A stretch of DNA of 64,000 nucleotides from JBAXTZ01 sp041666525 (GCA_041666525.1 JBAYGT010000004.1:1-64000); one strand, 5' to 3'; positions 49,687 through 58,811 are shown, counted from the first letter of the stretch. Notes: generated from the letters alone by a model not told the origin. Translations and numbers: made by a program.

Positions 49687-50532
49687 ATGGACGTGAATTA
49701 CCGGTACAAACCACTTCGATATTTTGTTATCGTAGGTCTGATAACATGGTCTGCCATCCTGACTGCTGCCTGGTATAGTTATCAGTTAGCCAGCCCGAGC
49801 AATCGGCTGCTTATGTCGTTATTTATTTATATCGGAATGCTAACGCCTTTTTGCACGGCAGTTTGGCTGATTTTTACATCCGGGAATGCTGAGCTGAAGC
49901 GAGATTTTTGGAGCAGGGTTTTTAATCTTAAACGAATAAGAATTCGTTATATTCCGGCCATATTGTTCACCGTTCCGGCAATCGCGGCAGTGTCAATATT
50001 ACTATCGACGCTGTTTGGCGAGCCGCTTGGGCAGTTTGGTCTGGTAAAGGGGGCGCTTTATGCTACCGGCGCTATTCCTGCACCGTTCATTCTTTTCGGT
50101 GCCGCGCTTTTTGAAGAATTGGGCTGGAAAGGCTATGCGATGGACAGCTTGCGCAGCAAACTGAATTTCTTTAACGCTTGCCTTGCTTTCAGTTTGTTTT
50201 GGATATTTTGGCATCTGCCGCTGTTTTTTGTTGATGATTTTTATTGCAATATTCTTTGGAAAATCAGTTTGTTATATGCATTGAATTATTGTGTTAGTAT
50301 TGCTGCCACAGGTTTTTTGACTTGCTGGCTGTGGTATAAGAATAAAGGTTGTATCTTAGCGGCGGTTCTGGTGCATGCCTCGGCGAATTTTCAGGGAATA
50401 TTCCAGATGGGACAAATTGCTAAATGTATTGAAACGGTGTTGATGATATTGGTAATAATTATCATCATTTCCAATAATAGAGAAATGTATTTCAGCAAAC
50501 CATCGGGAAAAATCGGGCAATTCAGCGAGTGA
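49687..50532 (+). CDS. CPBP-family intramembrane metalloprotease
   Basis: A 281-residue protein with about eight membrane helices. The CPBP/Abi motifs are complete: Glu143-Glu144 (FEELGWKGYAMDSL), His176 (FWHLPLF) and a third motif VLVHASANFQG. Relatives process prenylated proteins (eukaryotic Rce1) or bacteriocin-related peptides, or control membrane regulators. GAAAAGGAGTACCTT precedes the ATG. It stands alone; the substrate is unknown. Confidence 0.85.
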   Translation: MDVNYRYKPLRYFVIVGLITWSAILTAAWYSYQLASPSNRLLMSLFIYIGMLTPFCTAVWLIFTSGNAELKRDFWSRVFNLKRIRIRYIPAILFTVPAIAAVSILLSTLFGEPLGQFGLVKGALYATGAIPAPFILFGAALFEELGWKGYAMDSLRSKLNFFNACLAFSLFWIFWHLPLFFVDDFYCNILWKISLLYALNYCVSIAATGFLTCWLWYKNKGCILAAVLVHASANFQGIFQMGQIAKCIETVLMILVIIIIISNNREMYFSKPSGKIGQFSE

Positions 50533-50650
50533 AAGCCTGAAGTCAGATTAATACCAAAGGATCAAACAACGCCGTTCAGACGAAAATTAGCGCCTGGACG
50601 GAATTTTTTGCGTGGTTGTTTATAGTACGTGCAAAATTAAAGGGGTATAG

Positions 50651-51403
50651 ATGTTACATGAATTTTCGCGAACCGAGTTGTTAATTGGCAAACAAGCATT
50701 GGAAAAACTTAAAAATAGCCGGGTGGCGGTGTTTGGCATCGGCGGGGTTGGCACTTATGTGGTCGAAGGGCTGATACGCGCCGGTGTCGGCAAGTTGGTA
50801 TTGATTGATGACGATTGTATCTGCCTGACCAATATTAACCGGCAGTTGCACGCAACCCGCAAAACTATCGGCCAGCCAAAAGTCGAAGCAATGCGTGAGC
50901 GGATTCTCGAAATTAATCCCAAAGCCGAAGTTGAGATTTTTCAGGAATTCTACTTGCCGGATAACCCCAAACAATTAATTCGTCCGGACTATGATTATAT
51001 TGTCGACGCAATCGACACCATGACCGGGAAAATCTCACTGGTAGTGACGGCACAGGAAATGGGCATACCAATCATCAGCAGCATGGGTGCCGGAAACAAA
51101 ATCGAGGCCAGCGGTTTCAAAGTTGCCGATATCTACAAAACTACCAGTTGTCCGTTGGCACGGATTATGCGCAAGGAATTGCGCGAGCGCGGCATCAAAG
51201 CGCTGAAAGTTGTTTATTCTGAAGAAATTCCGCTCGAACCGCAGGAATCAGACGCAACCAGTTGCGCGATTAATTGTATCTGCCCGCCGGGGACAACGCG
51301 AAAATGCACGACCCGGCGCAAAATTCCCGGCAGTATATCTTTTGTACCGGCGGTGTGCGGGTTGATTATAGCTGGTGAGGTCGTAAAAGACCTCATTAAA
51401 TAA
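50651..51403 (+). CDS. tcdA: tRNA threonylcarbamoyladenosine dehydratase TcdA
   Basis: A 250-residue ThiF/MoeB/HesA-family enzyme. Nucleotide loop GIGGVG is at residues 24-29, followed by DDDCICLTNINRQLHA, with SSMGAGNK further on and the TcdA-type end CICPPGTTRKCTTRR. TcdA uses ATP to turn t6A37 of tRNA into its cyclic form. AAAGGGGTATAG precedes the ATG. Its stop codon is the first base of a palindromic repeat element. Confidence 0.9.
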   Translation: MLHEFSRTELLIGKQALEKLKNSRVAVFGIGGVGTYVVEGLIRAGVGKLVLIDDDCICLTNINRQLHATRKTIGQPKVEAMRERILEINPKAEVEIFQEFYLPDNPKQLIRPDYDYIVDAIDTMTGKISLVVTAQEMGIPIISSMGAGNKIEASGFKVADIYKTTSCPLARIMRKELRERGIKALKVVYSEEIPLEPQESDATSCAINCICPPGTTRKCTTRRKIPGSISFVPAVCGLIIAGEVVKDLIK

Positions 51404-51522
51404 GCTGCTGAAAAACGCGCATTTTCTTTGTTGCAACTCCGTCTGCTAGCTTGCGTACCTTTAGTACGCGACGCGTCGCAATACTCGTTGCGCCGCGAAA
51501 CTGCACATTTTTGAGCAACTTA
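51401..51522. repeat. 122-bp palindromic element with imperfect terminal inverted repeats
   Basis: It starts TAAGCTGCTGAAAAACGCG and ends with a matching inverted end (51502..51522); 17 of 21 terminal bases pair. The inside holds a GCGTAC/GTACGC hairpin and G/C-rich short palindromes. It has no open frame and begins in the tcdA stop codon. It looks like a MITE- or REP-like dispersed repeat. Confidence 0.55.
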
Positions 51523-51629
51523 GGAGTTGATCGAAAAACGCAAAACTGCTTTTTTATTTAAGAAAAAGGAAGTCGCGGAAGCAAGCGATTATTTTATACC
51601 GTTGGTGATGCAGTATAGAGTGAGGCGAA

Positions 51630-52412
51630 ATGAAAAAAGATTTTCCAATTCTCGAATATGATCACAATCATGTGGCAGTGATTACGCCGCGAGATCGTTA
51701 TCGGCCGGTCGAACATGACGGTTGTGCGGTGCTGTGCTTTTTTTGGGAAGTGCTGCGTGATTTACAGGCTGACGGGCGGCTGGAAGTTTTGGCAACCTCA
51801 CCTTCGGAATGCGGGCCAATATATACATATTTGTTGCGGCACAAAAATCGCAAGCTGCTGGTGCAGCATCCGGGGATGAGCGCGCCGTTTGGCGCGTGTG
51901 TGCTCGAAGTTTTGATTGCTATGGGCTCTAAGCGGATAATTGCTTGCGGCGGTGCCGGAGTGCTCAAAAAAGAAATAGCCAGTGGACATTTGATTGTTCC
52001 GAACAGCGCCGTGCGCGATGAGGGGACGTCTTATCATTATCAACCGGCGGCGCGGGAAATCGCTATCAATCGGACGGCGTTGCGGGCGATCACGAATACA
52101 TTGGACGAACACCAATGTCCTTATGTTGTCGGGAAAACCTGGACTACCGATGCTTTGTTTCGTGAAACCCCGGCGAAAGTTGCGCGCCGTCGCGAGGAAG
52201 GCTGCATCACTGTCGAAATGGAATGCTCAGCGTTTGCCGCCGTCGCACAGTTTCGCGGCGTAACATTCGGACAGATTCTCTACGGTGGCGATGATGTGAG
52301 TTGCGAGTTGTGGGATTCGCGTGACTGGGAGAACAATATCGTTGCTCACGCGTCGGTACGCGAAAAATTGTTTTGGCTGGCGGTCGAAGCGGCGTTGGCG
52401 ATAACTGAATGA
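51630..52412 (+). CDS. Nucleoside phosphorylase (PNP/UDP family, uridine phosphorylase-like)
   Basis: A 260-residue enzyme of the PNP_UDP_1 family: phosphate/ribose motifs ACGGAGVLKKEIASGHLIVP and VEMECSAFAAVAQFRG (the Met-Glu pair that binds ribose). It splits a nucleoside with phosphate into base and ribose-1-phosphate. The N-terminus is longer than E. coli uridine phosphorylase, so the base specificity is open. GAGGCGAA precedes the ATG. Confidence 0.85.
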   Translation: MKKDFPILEYDHNHVAVITPRDRYRPVEHDGCAVLCFFWEVLRDLQADGRLEVLATSPSECGPIYTYLLRHKNRKLLVQHPGMSAPFGACVLEVLIAMGSKRIIACGGAGVLKKEIASGHLIVPNSAVRDEGTSYHYQPAAREIAINRTALRAITNTLDEHQCPYVVGKTWTTDALFRETPAKVARRREEGCITVEMECSAFAAVAQFRGVTFGQILYGGDDVSCELWDSRDWENNIVAHASVREKLFWLAVEAALAITE

Positions 52413-52458
52413 AATTTATTGTTTTTGAAAACAATAAAGTAAGTTGAGGAGCTTGTCT

Positions 52459-53238
52459 ATGAACAACTTTGGTATGCCGACATTAATCGAGCTAAAAACC
52501 CTGCAGCAACAGGTTGATTTGTGTAAACAGCTTGGGCTGGATTTTGTTGAACTCAATATGAATCTGCCGGAATATTCAGTTGCAAACCTTGCGAAAATCG
52601 ACTATCGTAATTTTGCAGAGCAGGGAGTGCGGTTTAATATTCATGCGCCGGAAGAACTTGATTTGGCAGCGTTTCATGATGACATTCGCAACGGCTTCGT
52701 CAAATTGGTGGTCAATACTTTAACCGCTGTGCCAGCGGGTATGATTGATATTTTTAATATTCATTTGAATAACGGTGTGCATTTCAAATTGCCGGACAAG
52801 AAAATTTGGCTATATGACGAATATTGCGATGATTTTCTGCGCAATCTGCGCCAATCAATTGAAGTTGTTTTGCCGGTCGCATGTGAAAAACAGATAAAAA
52901 TCTGTGTCGAGAACACTGGGAACTTTTCAATGGCGCATATTCGCAAAGCTTTGGAGTTATTGTTAGAATATGATGATATATTTTTGACTTGGGATGTTGG
53001 ACATGATTATTCGGCTGGTTATCCTGATACTGTAATATTTGAGCAGCATTTGGATAAAATCCGTCATTTTCACTTACACGATGCTATCGGCGAAAAATGC
53101 CATTTGGAATTTTTCGAGGGCGATATCGATTTGCAAAAATTTTTGGTGCTGAGTGCAAAACTTAATTGCAGTGCGGTAATTGAGACAAAATCGGTGCAAG
53201 CGCTGGTAAATTCAGTGGCAAAATTAGCTACTCGGTAG
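52459..53238 (+). CDS. Sugar phosphate isomerase/epimerase-like TIM-barrel protein
   Basis: A 259-residue protein of the xylose-isomerase-like (AP endonuclease 2) superfamily: LDFVELNMNLPEYS, FNIHAPEELDL, IKICVENTGNF, FLTWDVGHDYSAG and RHFHLHDAIGEKCHLEF give the usual metal ligands Glu, Asp, His and Glu. Substrate unknown. The ATG at 52459 follows TTGAGGAG. Bases 53131..53225 at its 3' end recur at 54976..55070, beyond the next gene. Confidence 0.82.
   Translation: MNNFGMPTLIELKTLQQQVDLCKQLGLDFVELNMNLPEYSVANLAKIDYRNFAEQGVRFNIHAPEELDLAAFHDDIRNGFVKLVVNTLTAVPAGMIDIFNIHLNNGVHFKLPDKKIWLYDEYCDDFLRNLRQSIEVVLPVACEKQIKICVENTGNFSMAHIRKALELLLEYDDIFLTWDVGHDYSAGYPDTVIFEQHLDKIRHFHLHDAIGEKCHLEFFEGDIDLQKFLVLSAKLNCSAVIETKSVQALVNSVAKLATR
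53131..53225 (+). repeat. Direct repeat copy 1 (inside the isomerase gene)
   Basis: These 95 bases match 54976..55070 at 91 of 95 positions. Two of the four differences are silent, two change an amino acid (Val/Ala, Cys/Tyr). The repeat brackets the secreted-protein gene at 53424. Confidence 0.95.
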
Positions 53239-53423
53239 TTCTTTGGCGATGCAAGCCTGTATAGATAATCCAGATGACACAACTTCTTTTAGCACAGAGG
53301 ATTTGGGGAATGGACAAATTGGAAAAATTGAAGGGCAATTTTGCAGAAAAACATTTGGTTTACGATAGAATCATATTGTCGAAAATAAATTATTGCAGAA
53401 AAATGTTGTAGAGGTAGAATGCC

Positions 53424-54971
53424 ATGAGACGGATTAAAACAAGGTTATGTTTGGCTCTCGTTATTCTGGTTGCAATAATGTCGTCAGCTTTGTATTGTAT
53501 TGAAGGAGTACGTGCCGGCGAAGTATATGAGCAAAACAATTTCACTGTCTCGGGTATTAAAGATGGCAGTGTAGTCAGTTCAAATCTGGCGGCTAAGCAA
53601 CTAAAAAACGGTATGGATTATGCAATTGGATCGGACTCGTACAATGATGCGGCGGATAAAGCTGAAAAAACGGATTATCCTTTTCCGACTTGGGAGCCTT
53701 TGAGTGGTCCTACACGAGCATATGATTGTGCTGGATTGGTAGCGGACTTGACATGGCACATCGGAAAGTATTCTATTGGCGCGCAAAATTTATATGAATC
53801 GGTAATAGTCAAGTTTTGCAGAAAGCTTGGGAACAGTGAAGCTTATCAAAAGGGGGACATTGTAGTGTTCACGGGCTCATCCGCCGGTGGACAACCGGAG
53901 GCCAGACACGTTGCGCTGGTTATAAATAAAACGCCGGTTGCTGATCGGACAGCGTTGGTCATAGTTACTAAGGACGGAAGCGAGGGAACTTTTGTTAATA
54001 ACGCTCCGTTAGCCGGACCGACTGCAATCCGACTTCAAAATCAATTGTTGTTTAGGCGCTACGGGTCTTTGGACAATGCTGAAATATGGAGAATGGACAG
54101 CGTTGTTTTGAAAACTATGCGGTTTGACAAACCCGGCGCGCTACGAGTTTCTGTTGCCGAAGAAAACACAAACATTCCGCTGTCAGAGGTTTTTGTCAAA
54201 GTGACTTTCCCGGGTAAACAAGACGTACTGCGCTCCGGAATGACCAAAGATGGTGAAATATTATTTGATTCTGTACCGGGAATGACCGGAGATCGTGATG
54301 TGATTGTTGTCAAAGAGGGCTACCAGTCGGTTACAAAACAGGTTAATCTTCCCTTTGAGCAGGCAGCGCGAGTTAATTTTGTGATAAGTAAAACCAAGCC
54401 CGCGCCGATGGTTCTAAAAATGTCTAATACTGAAGCGGCAGCGGCCGTAAAGGCGATTTTGATTGACACGGTGAAAAAATTCAACTTGCCGCACCCGGAG
54501 TATCAGATTCAGAACATCCAGACGGAAAAAGAATTAGAGGGCGATTGGCAGGTAGTAAGTTCTAATTTTTTAGATATTTTCCCACCCGGATATAAATCAG
54601 CCAACTACGAAATAAATATGCAAGAAGCATCTCGGGTTGTTAACTACGGCATATCGATACTAATTAGTCCGATTTATGCTACTTATCCGATTCAAAAGTA
54701 TCAACCGTATATCGACTTACCGAGAGCAGGAAATTTTGTGGCGTGGTCGCCTACGTACGAAATCAACGCGAAAGCAAGTCAAAACGCCGATAACATGATA
54801 ACTGCGCAGTCAAGGAGCTGTTACTTGACCATACATCGATCACGGGCATTCAGAAGTTATAGTCTGGCGTCATCCAGCGCTGATGCGCTTGCGGAACTTC
54901 CAAAGGGTCAGGCAAAAGTACAAGAGATGTTTATTTATGTCGCGCAACGGCTTTCGGAAATCATTCCGTAA
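53424..54971 (+). CDS. Secreted NlpC/P60- or CHAP-like amidase with a carboxypeptidase-regulatory-type domain
   Basis: A 515-residue protein. A signal peptide covers about residues 1-31. An amidase-like domain follows: candidate catalytic Cys in AYDCAGLVADLTWH, the GDIVVFTGSSAGG loop and His in ARHVALVIN, the Cys/His order of NlpC/P60 and CHAP enzymes that cut cell-wall peptides. Around 235-320 lies a beta-sandwich (LRVSVAEENTNIPLSEVFVK) of the regulatory/PEGA type, and the last 180 residues are unfamiliar. It is flanked by 95-bp direct repeats, suggesting insertion. The start follows GTAGAGGTAGAATGCC; true substrate untested. Confidence 0.7.
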   Translation: MRRIKTRLCLALVILVAIMSSALYCIEGVRAGEVYEQNNFTVSGIKDGSVVSSNLAAKQLKNGMDYAIGSDSYNDAADKAEKTDYPFPTWEPLSGPTRAYDCAGLVADLTWHIGKYSIGAQNLYESVIVKFCRKLGNSEAYQKGDIVVFTGSSAGGQPEARHVALVINKTPVADRTALVIVTKDGSEGTFVNNAPLAGPTAIRLQNQLLFRRYGSLDNAEIWRMDSVVLKTMRFDKPGALRVSVAEENTNIPLSEVFVKVTFPGKQDVLRSGMTKDGEILFDSVPGMTGDRDVIVVKEGYQSVTKQVNLPFEQAARVNFVISKTKPAPMVLKMSNTEAAAAVKAILIDTVKKFNLPHPEYQIQNIQTEKELEGDWQVVSSNFLDIFPPGYKSANYEINMQEASRVVNYGISILISPIYATYPIQKYQPYIDLPRAGNFVAWSPTYEINAKASQNADNMITAQSRSCYLTIHRSRAFRSYSLASSSADALAELPKGQAKVQEMFIYVAQRLSEIIP

Positions 54972-54975
54972 TACT

Positions 54976-55080
54976 TTGCAAAAATTTTTGGCGCTGAGTG
55001 CAAAACTTAATTACAGTGCGGTAATTGAGACAAAATCGGTGCAGGCGTTGGTAAATTCAGTGGCAAAATTGAACAAATAG
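54976..55080 (+). pseudogene. Fragment duplicating the 3' end of the isomerase gene
   Basis: These bases keep the reading frame of the isomerase C-terminus (LQKFLALSAKLNYSAVIET and onward) but have no start, no ribosome site and only about 35 codons. It is a broken copy (copy 2 of the direct repeat, 54976..55070) left behind the amidase gene, with a different last few codons. Confidence 0.9.
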
Positions 55081-55091
55081 TCGATGAGGAA

Positions 55092-57029
55092 ATGAAAACT
55101 ATTATGGATAGAAAAATGTATTGCATAAAATGCGGAGCTGTTGTCGACGATAATTTAATATATTGTACGAAATGCGGAAATGATACAACCGCTAGCCGTG
55201 ATTTTTGCAATGCGGTGGCGACGAACGGAGTTGATAAAATAATTAGCGGCAATTCCGGACATTGGCTGTTGACCGTTATGTTGGAATTGCTGGCGATGTT
55301 TGCCGTGGTCGCACCAATGATATTCAAAAATATTATTACTACCACAATATGCGTATTATATTTGATAGGAATACTTATATATTCGAGGTTAAGAAAACCT
55401 GAGCATGAGTTATTGATGTATTGCAAAGACTGTGTGACTGCAGATTTGCAGCATCACAATGTGGTGGTCGGGGAGCAGCAGATTCGCAAAGCCGGAGCAT
55501 TTCATAAAAATGTCAATATTCTGAAGGCCTGCGTTCTGTTTTCAATGTTCGCCGTCGGAATAATTATTGTGGACATAGTGGCTGGCTATTATTTTGCCGC
55601 CGTGACGGCATTGATTTATTTTGTTTTTGCTTATTCGGAAGTTAAGAGAACTAAAAAACCAAAAAATCAACAGGCAATATATTGTGTCTGCTGCAGCAAC
55701 GAAATTGATTATTCGGAGGCACGAATTCTTGGTTCCGACAAGAAAGCGCAGCTCAAAGACGCGATTGCAAAACTGAAAACGCTGGCTGTTATTAATTGGC
55801 TTATCGCATTTTGGTTTGTGTTCGATTGTGAATGGCGATTGTTTGACTTGGTGATCGGATTGAGTTTTTTGCTGCTGGGTTGGGGCATCTACCGTAAATA
55901 TCAGGCGGCACTGTTCTTGTCTTTACTGACTTTTATCGTTTTGCTGGCGGCCTTAACTGCTGCCACTTCCGGGCTTATATGGATACAGATTACATTGATT
56001 CTGATTATCGCTTACTGCTATTATCAGGGAATAAAGGCTAGCTTAGTCCATGGTCGGTTGGCAAAAGAAATCAAACTGCAAAAAAAGTCTGAAGAAGAAC
56101 AAAGCAATTCAGAGCAAGCGCCAAGTTGTAAAAACACTGTTGAAGTGTCAACAGCTGATGAGTTAGCTGTAGTTCCTAAAAACAACAACAAAGCGGCATT
56201 AAAAGCGATAGGTAAGAGTTTGTTGTTTATTGTCGCTTTTATTGTGATATGCCTTGCGGTCAATCTGATATTTTCGTTGTTTGGTCTGAAAAATTTCACT
56301 TTTGATGTTCTGAAATTCAGTAAAACTTCTGTTGAATTTCCGGCACTTTTGAAGATGTTGGGCGAAAACTGGTTTTCGATAGCTGGCACCGTTATTTGTA
56401 TATTGTGGTTTGAGTATCGTCAAAACGGCAGTCCGAGCTATGTGTTTTTCGACAATAGAGCAGCCTGGAGAATATTACTGATATATACGTTGCTAGGCAT
56501 AGCTACTTTTGTGCTCAGTTTTCTCGGAAGATTAGTGTTTGTTAATGGTGCGCAGCTACCTGATTATAGCGGCGTGAGTTTCATGAAGTATCTTGGATTG
56601 TCGTTTATATACTATTTTTCAGCCTCAACGCTTGTAGGCGTCGGCTTGTTTTCCTTTGCAGCAAGCAGTTTGCTGAAAGGTTTCAGCAAGTATGGTGCAG
56701 CGTTTGTCATTGCCTCATTGTTTATGATTGTTAATATTTGTCCGTTTGACTATTACACTGGATTGGACTGGATATATCAATATTTATTCGCGATGTTCAT
56801 TGCACTGACATTCTTAGAAGAACGACACACGGCAGCTGCAATTGGAATTGCGTTCGGCTGGAATTTTGCGCAGGCATTCGCAATTCTGGATCGAACTCGA
56901 ACAAAAGAATATTTTCTAGATGTTTCAGATTGGCGCAGTGCAACGATAATGACAATGTCGATTATCATAATTTATATTGTGTGGAAAAAACTTGTTTGTC
57001 GAGAAGTAAAGCTTGAACGAAAAGTATAA
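55092..57029 (+). CDS. Zinc-ribbon membrane protein with a CPBP-like C-terminal region
   Basis: A 645-residue protein. The N-terminus is a zinc ribbon (CIKCG x14 CTKCG spacing). Another pair CKDC and CVCC follow later in the soluble parts. There are about twelve membrane helices in two blocks, with a charged Glu/Gln/Ser linker near residues 325-365. The last 220 residues resemble a CPBP protease, but the Glu-Glu pair is absent (FAASSLLKGF in its place), so it is probably inactive. Function unknown. A GATGAGGAA site is close to the ATG at 55092; ATG codons at 55104 and 55116 are alternatives. Confidence 0.65.
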   Translation: MKTIMDRKMYCIKCGAVVDDNLIYCTKCGNDTTASRDFCNAVATNGVDKIISGNSGHWLLTVMLELLAMFAVVAPMIFKNIITTTICVLYLIGILIYSRLRKPEHELLMYCKDCVTADLQHHNVVVGEQQIRKAGAFHKNVNILKACVLFSMFAVGIIIVDIVAGYYFAAVTALIYFVFAYSEVKRTKKPKNQQAIYCVCCSNEIDYSEARILGSDKKAQLKDAIAKLKTLAVINWLIAFWFVFDCEWRLFDLVIGLSFLLLGWGIYRKYQAALFLSLLTFIVLLAALTAATSGLIWIQITLILIIAYCYYQGIKASLVHGRLAKEIKLQKKSEEEQSNSEQAPSCKNTVEVSTADELAVVPKNNNKAALKAIGKSLLFIVAFIVICLAVNLIFSLFGLKNFTFDVLKFSKTSVEFPALLKMLGENWFSIAGTVICILWFEYRQNGSPSYVFFDNRAAWRILLIYTLLGIATFVLSFLGRLVFVNGAQLPDYSGVSFMKYLGLSFIYYFSASTLVGVGLFSFAASSLLKGFSKYGAAFVIASLFMIVNICPFDYYTGLDWIYQYLFAMFIALTFLEERHTAAAIGIAFGWNFAQAFAILDRTRTKEYFLDVSDWRSATIMTMSIIIIYIVWKKLVCREVKLERKV

Positions 57030-57049
57030 TATAAGAAGCAGGTTGTGGT

Positions 57050-57667
57050 ATGTATTATATCCAAGGTCTTTTGCTAGGCATAGCTTATGTTGTACCGATT
57101 GGGTTACAAAACATCTATGTAATCAATGCGGCGCTACGCGGTGGCTGGCGCAACCACATCATTACAATACTAATCGTTTCATTTATGGATATTTCGCTTG
57201 CGACGGCGTGTTTTCTGGGATTAGGTGCATTGATTGATTTGTTTTCCTGGCTGAAAGTTTTGATTTTGTTTGCCGGGTTCGTAATGTTGCTGATTATCGG
57301 CGTCAAACTTATCCGGGCGAGCGTCGATATTAAAGCAGAAGCTGGAACGAAAAAGCATTCTTTTTGGAGCATTTGCCGCGATCTGTTCGTGGTAACTTGG
57401 CTGAATCCGCACGCACTCATTGACGGATCAATCCTGTTCGGAACGGTTAATGCCGGTTTACCAATTGCTGCAAAAAATGTTTTCTTTTTCGGAATGTGCA
57501 GCGCGTCGTTGTTGTGGTTCGCTGCGTTAACCGTGAGCGTAGCACTGATGCGGCATCTGATATCTGCGCAAATATTTACCGTTATCAACAAAATCTGCGG
57601 TGTGGTAATAATTGTATTTGCCTTGAAATTTCTGTGGGAATTTATTGTGTTGATGAATTTGATATAA
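57050..57667 (+). CDS. LysE-family amino acid exporter
   Basis: A 205-residue membrane protein with six helices and the LysE/RhtB signature VPIGLQNIYVINAALRGG. The conserved TWLNPHALIDGSILFGT is also present. The family exports lysine, arginine or other amino acids. The ribosome site is weak (AGGTTGTGGT). It follows the zinc-ribbon gene after 20 bases. Confidence 0.85.
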   Translation: MYYIQGLLLGIAYVVPIGLQNIYVINAALRGGWRNHIITILIVSFMDISLATACFLGLGALIDLFSWLKVLILFAGFVMLLIIGVKLIRASVDIKAEAGTKKHSFWSICRDLFVVTWLNPHALIDGSILFGTVNAGLPIAAKNVFFFGMCSASLLWFAALTVSVALMRHLISAQIFTVINKICGVVIIVFALKFLWEFIVLMNLI

Positions 57668-57681
57668 TTGTATATAAAACA

Positions 57682-57720
57682 AGCTCCCCGTTTGGAACAA
57701 TGGGTTCCAAACAGGGAGCT
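57682..57720. terminator. Two-way terminator between lysE-type and deoxyhypusine-synthase-like genes
   Basis: A 16-bp stem with one mismatch (AGCTCCC ... GGGAGCT outer, GTTTGGAAC ... inner) and a 5-base loop, followed by CTGCATTTTT. The convergent position suggests it serves both sides. Confidence 0.8.
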
Positions 57721-57753
57721 CTGCATTTTTAAGACAGATAATTATTTTTTGTG

Positions 57754-58704
57754 TTAACCGGGGCGTTTTTCATCTTTCACCAAGTTATAAACCAGCGGCA
57801 GCATTAGTTCGTGGCAGCCGATGAAATAGTAGCCTTTGCCATTCGGAATGGTTGGGCGGTGGACGATGTTTTCAAACGGGCGATAATGCCGGATCATATC
57901 AAAAACCGCAGAGTGAAAGCCAAATGCGTCATAGCCGAGATTGCGGGCTACTGTCAATGCCTTTAAGAAAACTTCCGGCAAAATTACCGCTGAACCAAAA
58001 CTGATAACCAAAGCATCTTTGGTCAGTTTTGAGACAGAATTGGTGAATATTCTGAAATCAATTTCGGCTTTTTTCCCGGCGGCAGCGCCGTCGAAATTGG
58101 GATGTTGCTGAATAATTTCGGTGCCGATTGCCGAATGGACACTAAGCGGGATGTTTTCTTTCACACAATTTGCCACAACGCTCAGATGAATATTTTTCGG
58201 GTTTAATTTAAGCAGTTTTTCACCAATTACTTCGCCGTATCCTAAATCATCGTGGGCGTGCAAGTTGATCTCGTCATTGATGAAGGCCGCAGTTTCCCGG
58301 CACATGCCAAAGGTACCGTCCTGCAAAGCGGTTTTTACATCTTCGCTGGTCTGGCCCCAGACCGCGATTTCAACATCATGGATTGCACCGGCACCGTTCA
58401 ACGCCAAATGTGAGATGAGTTTTTTTTGCATCAGGTCGATGATTAACGGTGACAATCCGCTTTTGAGAACGTGTGCCCCCATCATCCAGATGACGGGCTT
58501 GTTATTTGCGATAGCGTTTTTATAAATCGCGATAAATTCTTTGAATTGTTTGCCAAACAAAATATCCGGCAAGCTATCCAAAAATGCTGACATTGAAGCA
58601 TCCTGAGGTATATGTGCAAAGTTGTCGATATCCACTTTGCTTTGACGATCATCAATGCTATAAGTGTTTAATTTGCTGACGTCCAATTGTTGATATTTTG
58701 ACAT
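57754..58704 (-). CDS. Conserved protein of a deoxyhypusine-synthase-like family
   Basis: A 316-residue cytoplasmic protein with the conserved blocks WMMGAHVLKSGLSPLIIDLM, LALNGAGAIHDVEIAVWGQT and FGSAVILPEVFLKALTVARN. The pattern (NGAGAIHD and SAVILPEVF) resembles the NAD-binding deoxyhypusine synthase fold, although bacteria generally lack eIF5A; family assignment is from memory and tentative. The ATG at 58704 follows AAGGAGCAACC; the longer frame to 58725 lacks a site. Reaction and partner unknown. Confidence 0.55.
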   Translation of the reverse strand: MSKYQQLDVSKLNTYSIDDRQSKVDIDNFAHIPQDASMSAFLDSLPDILFGKQFKEFIAIYKNAIANNKPVIWMMGAHVLKSGLSPLIIDLMQKKLISHLALNGAGAIHDVEIAVWGQTSEDVKTALQDGTFGMCRETAAFINDEINLHAHDDLGYGEVIGEKLLKLNPKNIHLSVVANCVKENIPLSVHSAIGTEIIQQHPNFDGAAAGKKAEIDFRIFTNSVSKLTKDALVISFGSAVILPEVFLKALTVARNLGYDAFGFHSAVFDMIRHYRPFENIVHRPTIPNGKGYYFIGCHELMLPLVYNLVKDEKRPG

Positions 58705-58782
58705 GGTTGCTCCTTGGTTTTTCATTCATTGTAAGAGATGATAACTGTTTAGTCAACAACGGCTATTGCTAATTTTTTTGTA

Positions 58783-58811
58783 TTGCGCAAAAATTCGGCT
58801 TGAGGTAATAT
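58783..58811 (+). promoter_or_regulatory. Possible promoter of the glycogen operon
   Basis: TTGCGC (58783..58788), 17-base spacer, TAATAT (58806..58811), about 125 bases before glgB. A weak match; the rest of this region (58726..58936) shows no other feature. Confidence 0.35.

Noticed and set aside
54883..55080. 65-codon frame overlapping the amidase 3' end
   Set aside because: It begins out of frame inside the amidase gene without a ribosome site; only its last 35 codons matter, as the duplicated isomerase fragment.
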